Source: Bacillota bacterium (lineage in GTDB: Bacteria > Bacillota > Dethiobacteria > DTU022). Taken from it: a stretch of 5,666 nucleotides of DNA. The position numbers and the translations under genes were made by a program. Positions 5,651 to 5,666 of the stretch are shown one piece after another. Position 1 is the first letter of the stretch. Every line of letters starts with the position of its first letter. The notes under the pieces are model-generated. The model was not told the DNA's origin and did not search any database. It saw nothing but the letters and a program-made list of their open reading frames with translations. The stretch covers positions 1-5,666 of the forward strand of contig JAAZIG010000011.1 in assembly GCA_012510325.1 (NCBI GenBank), given 5' to 3'.

Positions 5651-5666
5651 TTGTTAAAATTGACGC

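Noticed and set aside
1..5666. CRISPR arrays, tRNA or rRNA genes, insertion sequences
   Set aside because: No regularly spaced direct repeats, cloverleaf-like sequences, ribosomal RNA segments or transposase-like reading frames were seen.

Overview
The window holds one rightward four-gene cluster (280-4938) with a promoter and an operator-like region in front of it and a strong intrinsic terminator behind it. A convergent leftward gene of unknown function (5042-5617) follows. GC content is moderately high, Shine-Dalgarno sequences are strong (GGAGG or AAGGAG 7-10 bases before each start), and intergenic gaps are short. These traits fit a bacterium of the kind that carries many CoA-ester catabolic operons, for example an anaerobic deltaproteobacterium (Desulfobacterota) or a Peptococcaceae-type clostridium. 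That placement is an inference from gene content and style; there is no marker gene.

Layout: 1-279 is non-coding. It contains a sigma70-type promoter (TTGACG-17-TAATAT, 116-144), a cluster of palindromic TCAAAC/GTTTGA elements (130-255) and a short potential leader hairpin (207-235). 280-1074 encodes a crotonase-fold enoyl-CoA hydratase with both catalytic glutamates. 1148-2485 encodes a 12-helix APC-superfamily permease. 2538-4142 encodes a class I adenylate-forming acyl-CoA synthetase. 4180-4938 encodes a second crotonase-fold protein whose two catalytic glutamate positions are Thr and Asp. 5010-5060 is the terminator, and 5042-5617 (minus) encodes a 191-residue helical, charged protein that I do not recognise.

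The four plus-strand genes most simply read as an uptake-and-activation module. The permease imports a small substrate, the ligase converts its carboxylate to a CoA thioester, and the two crotonase enzymes act on the unsaturated or rearranged CoA ester. The combination of transporter, CoA ligase and crotonase recalls the carnitine/crotonobetaine (cai) logic, but with an APC rather than a BCCT carrier and with no CoA-transferase or acyl-CoA dehydrogenase in view. An APC carrier suggests an amino-acid-like or amine-bearing substrate. The substrate cannot be read from the sequence. The most notable points are the regulatory palindrome array and the second crotonase with its altered active site.
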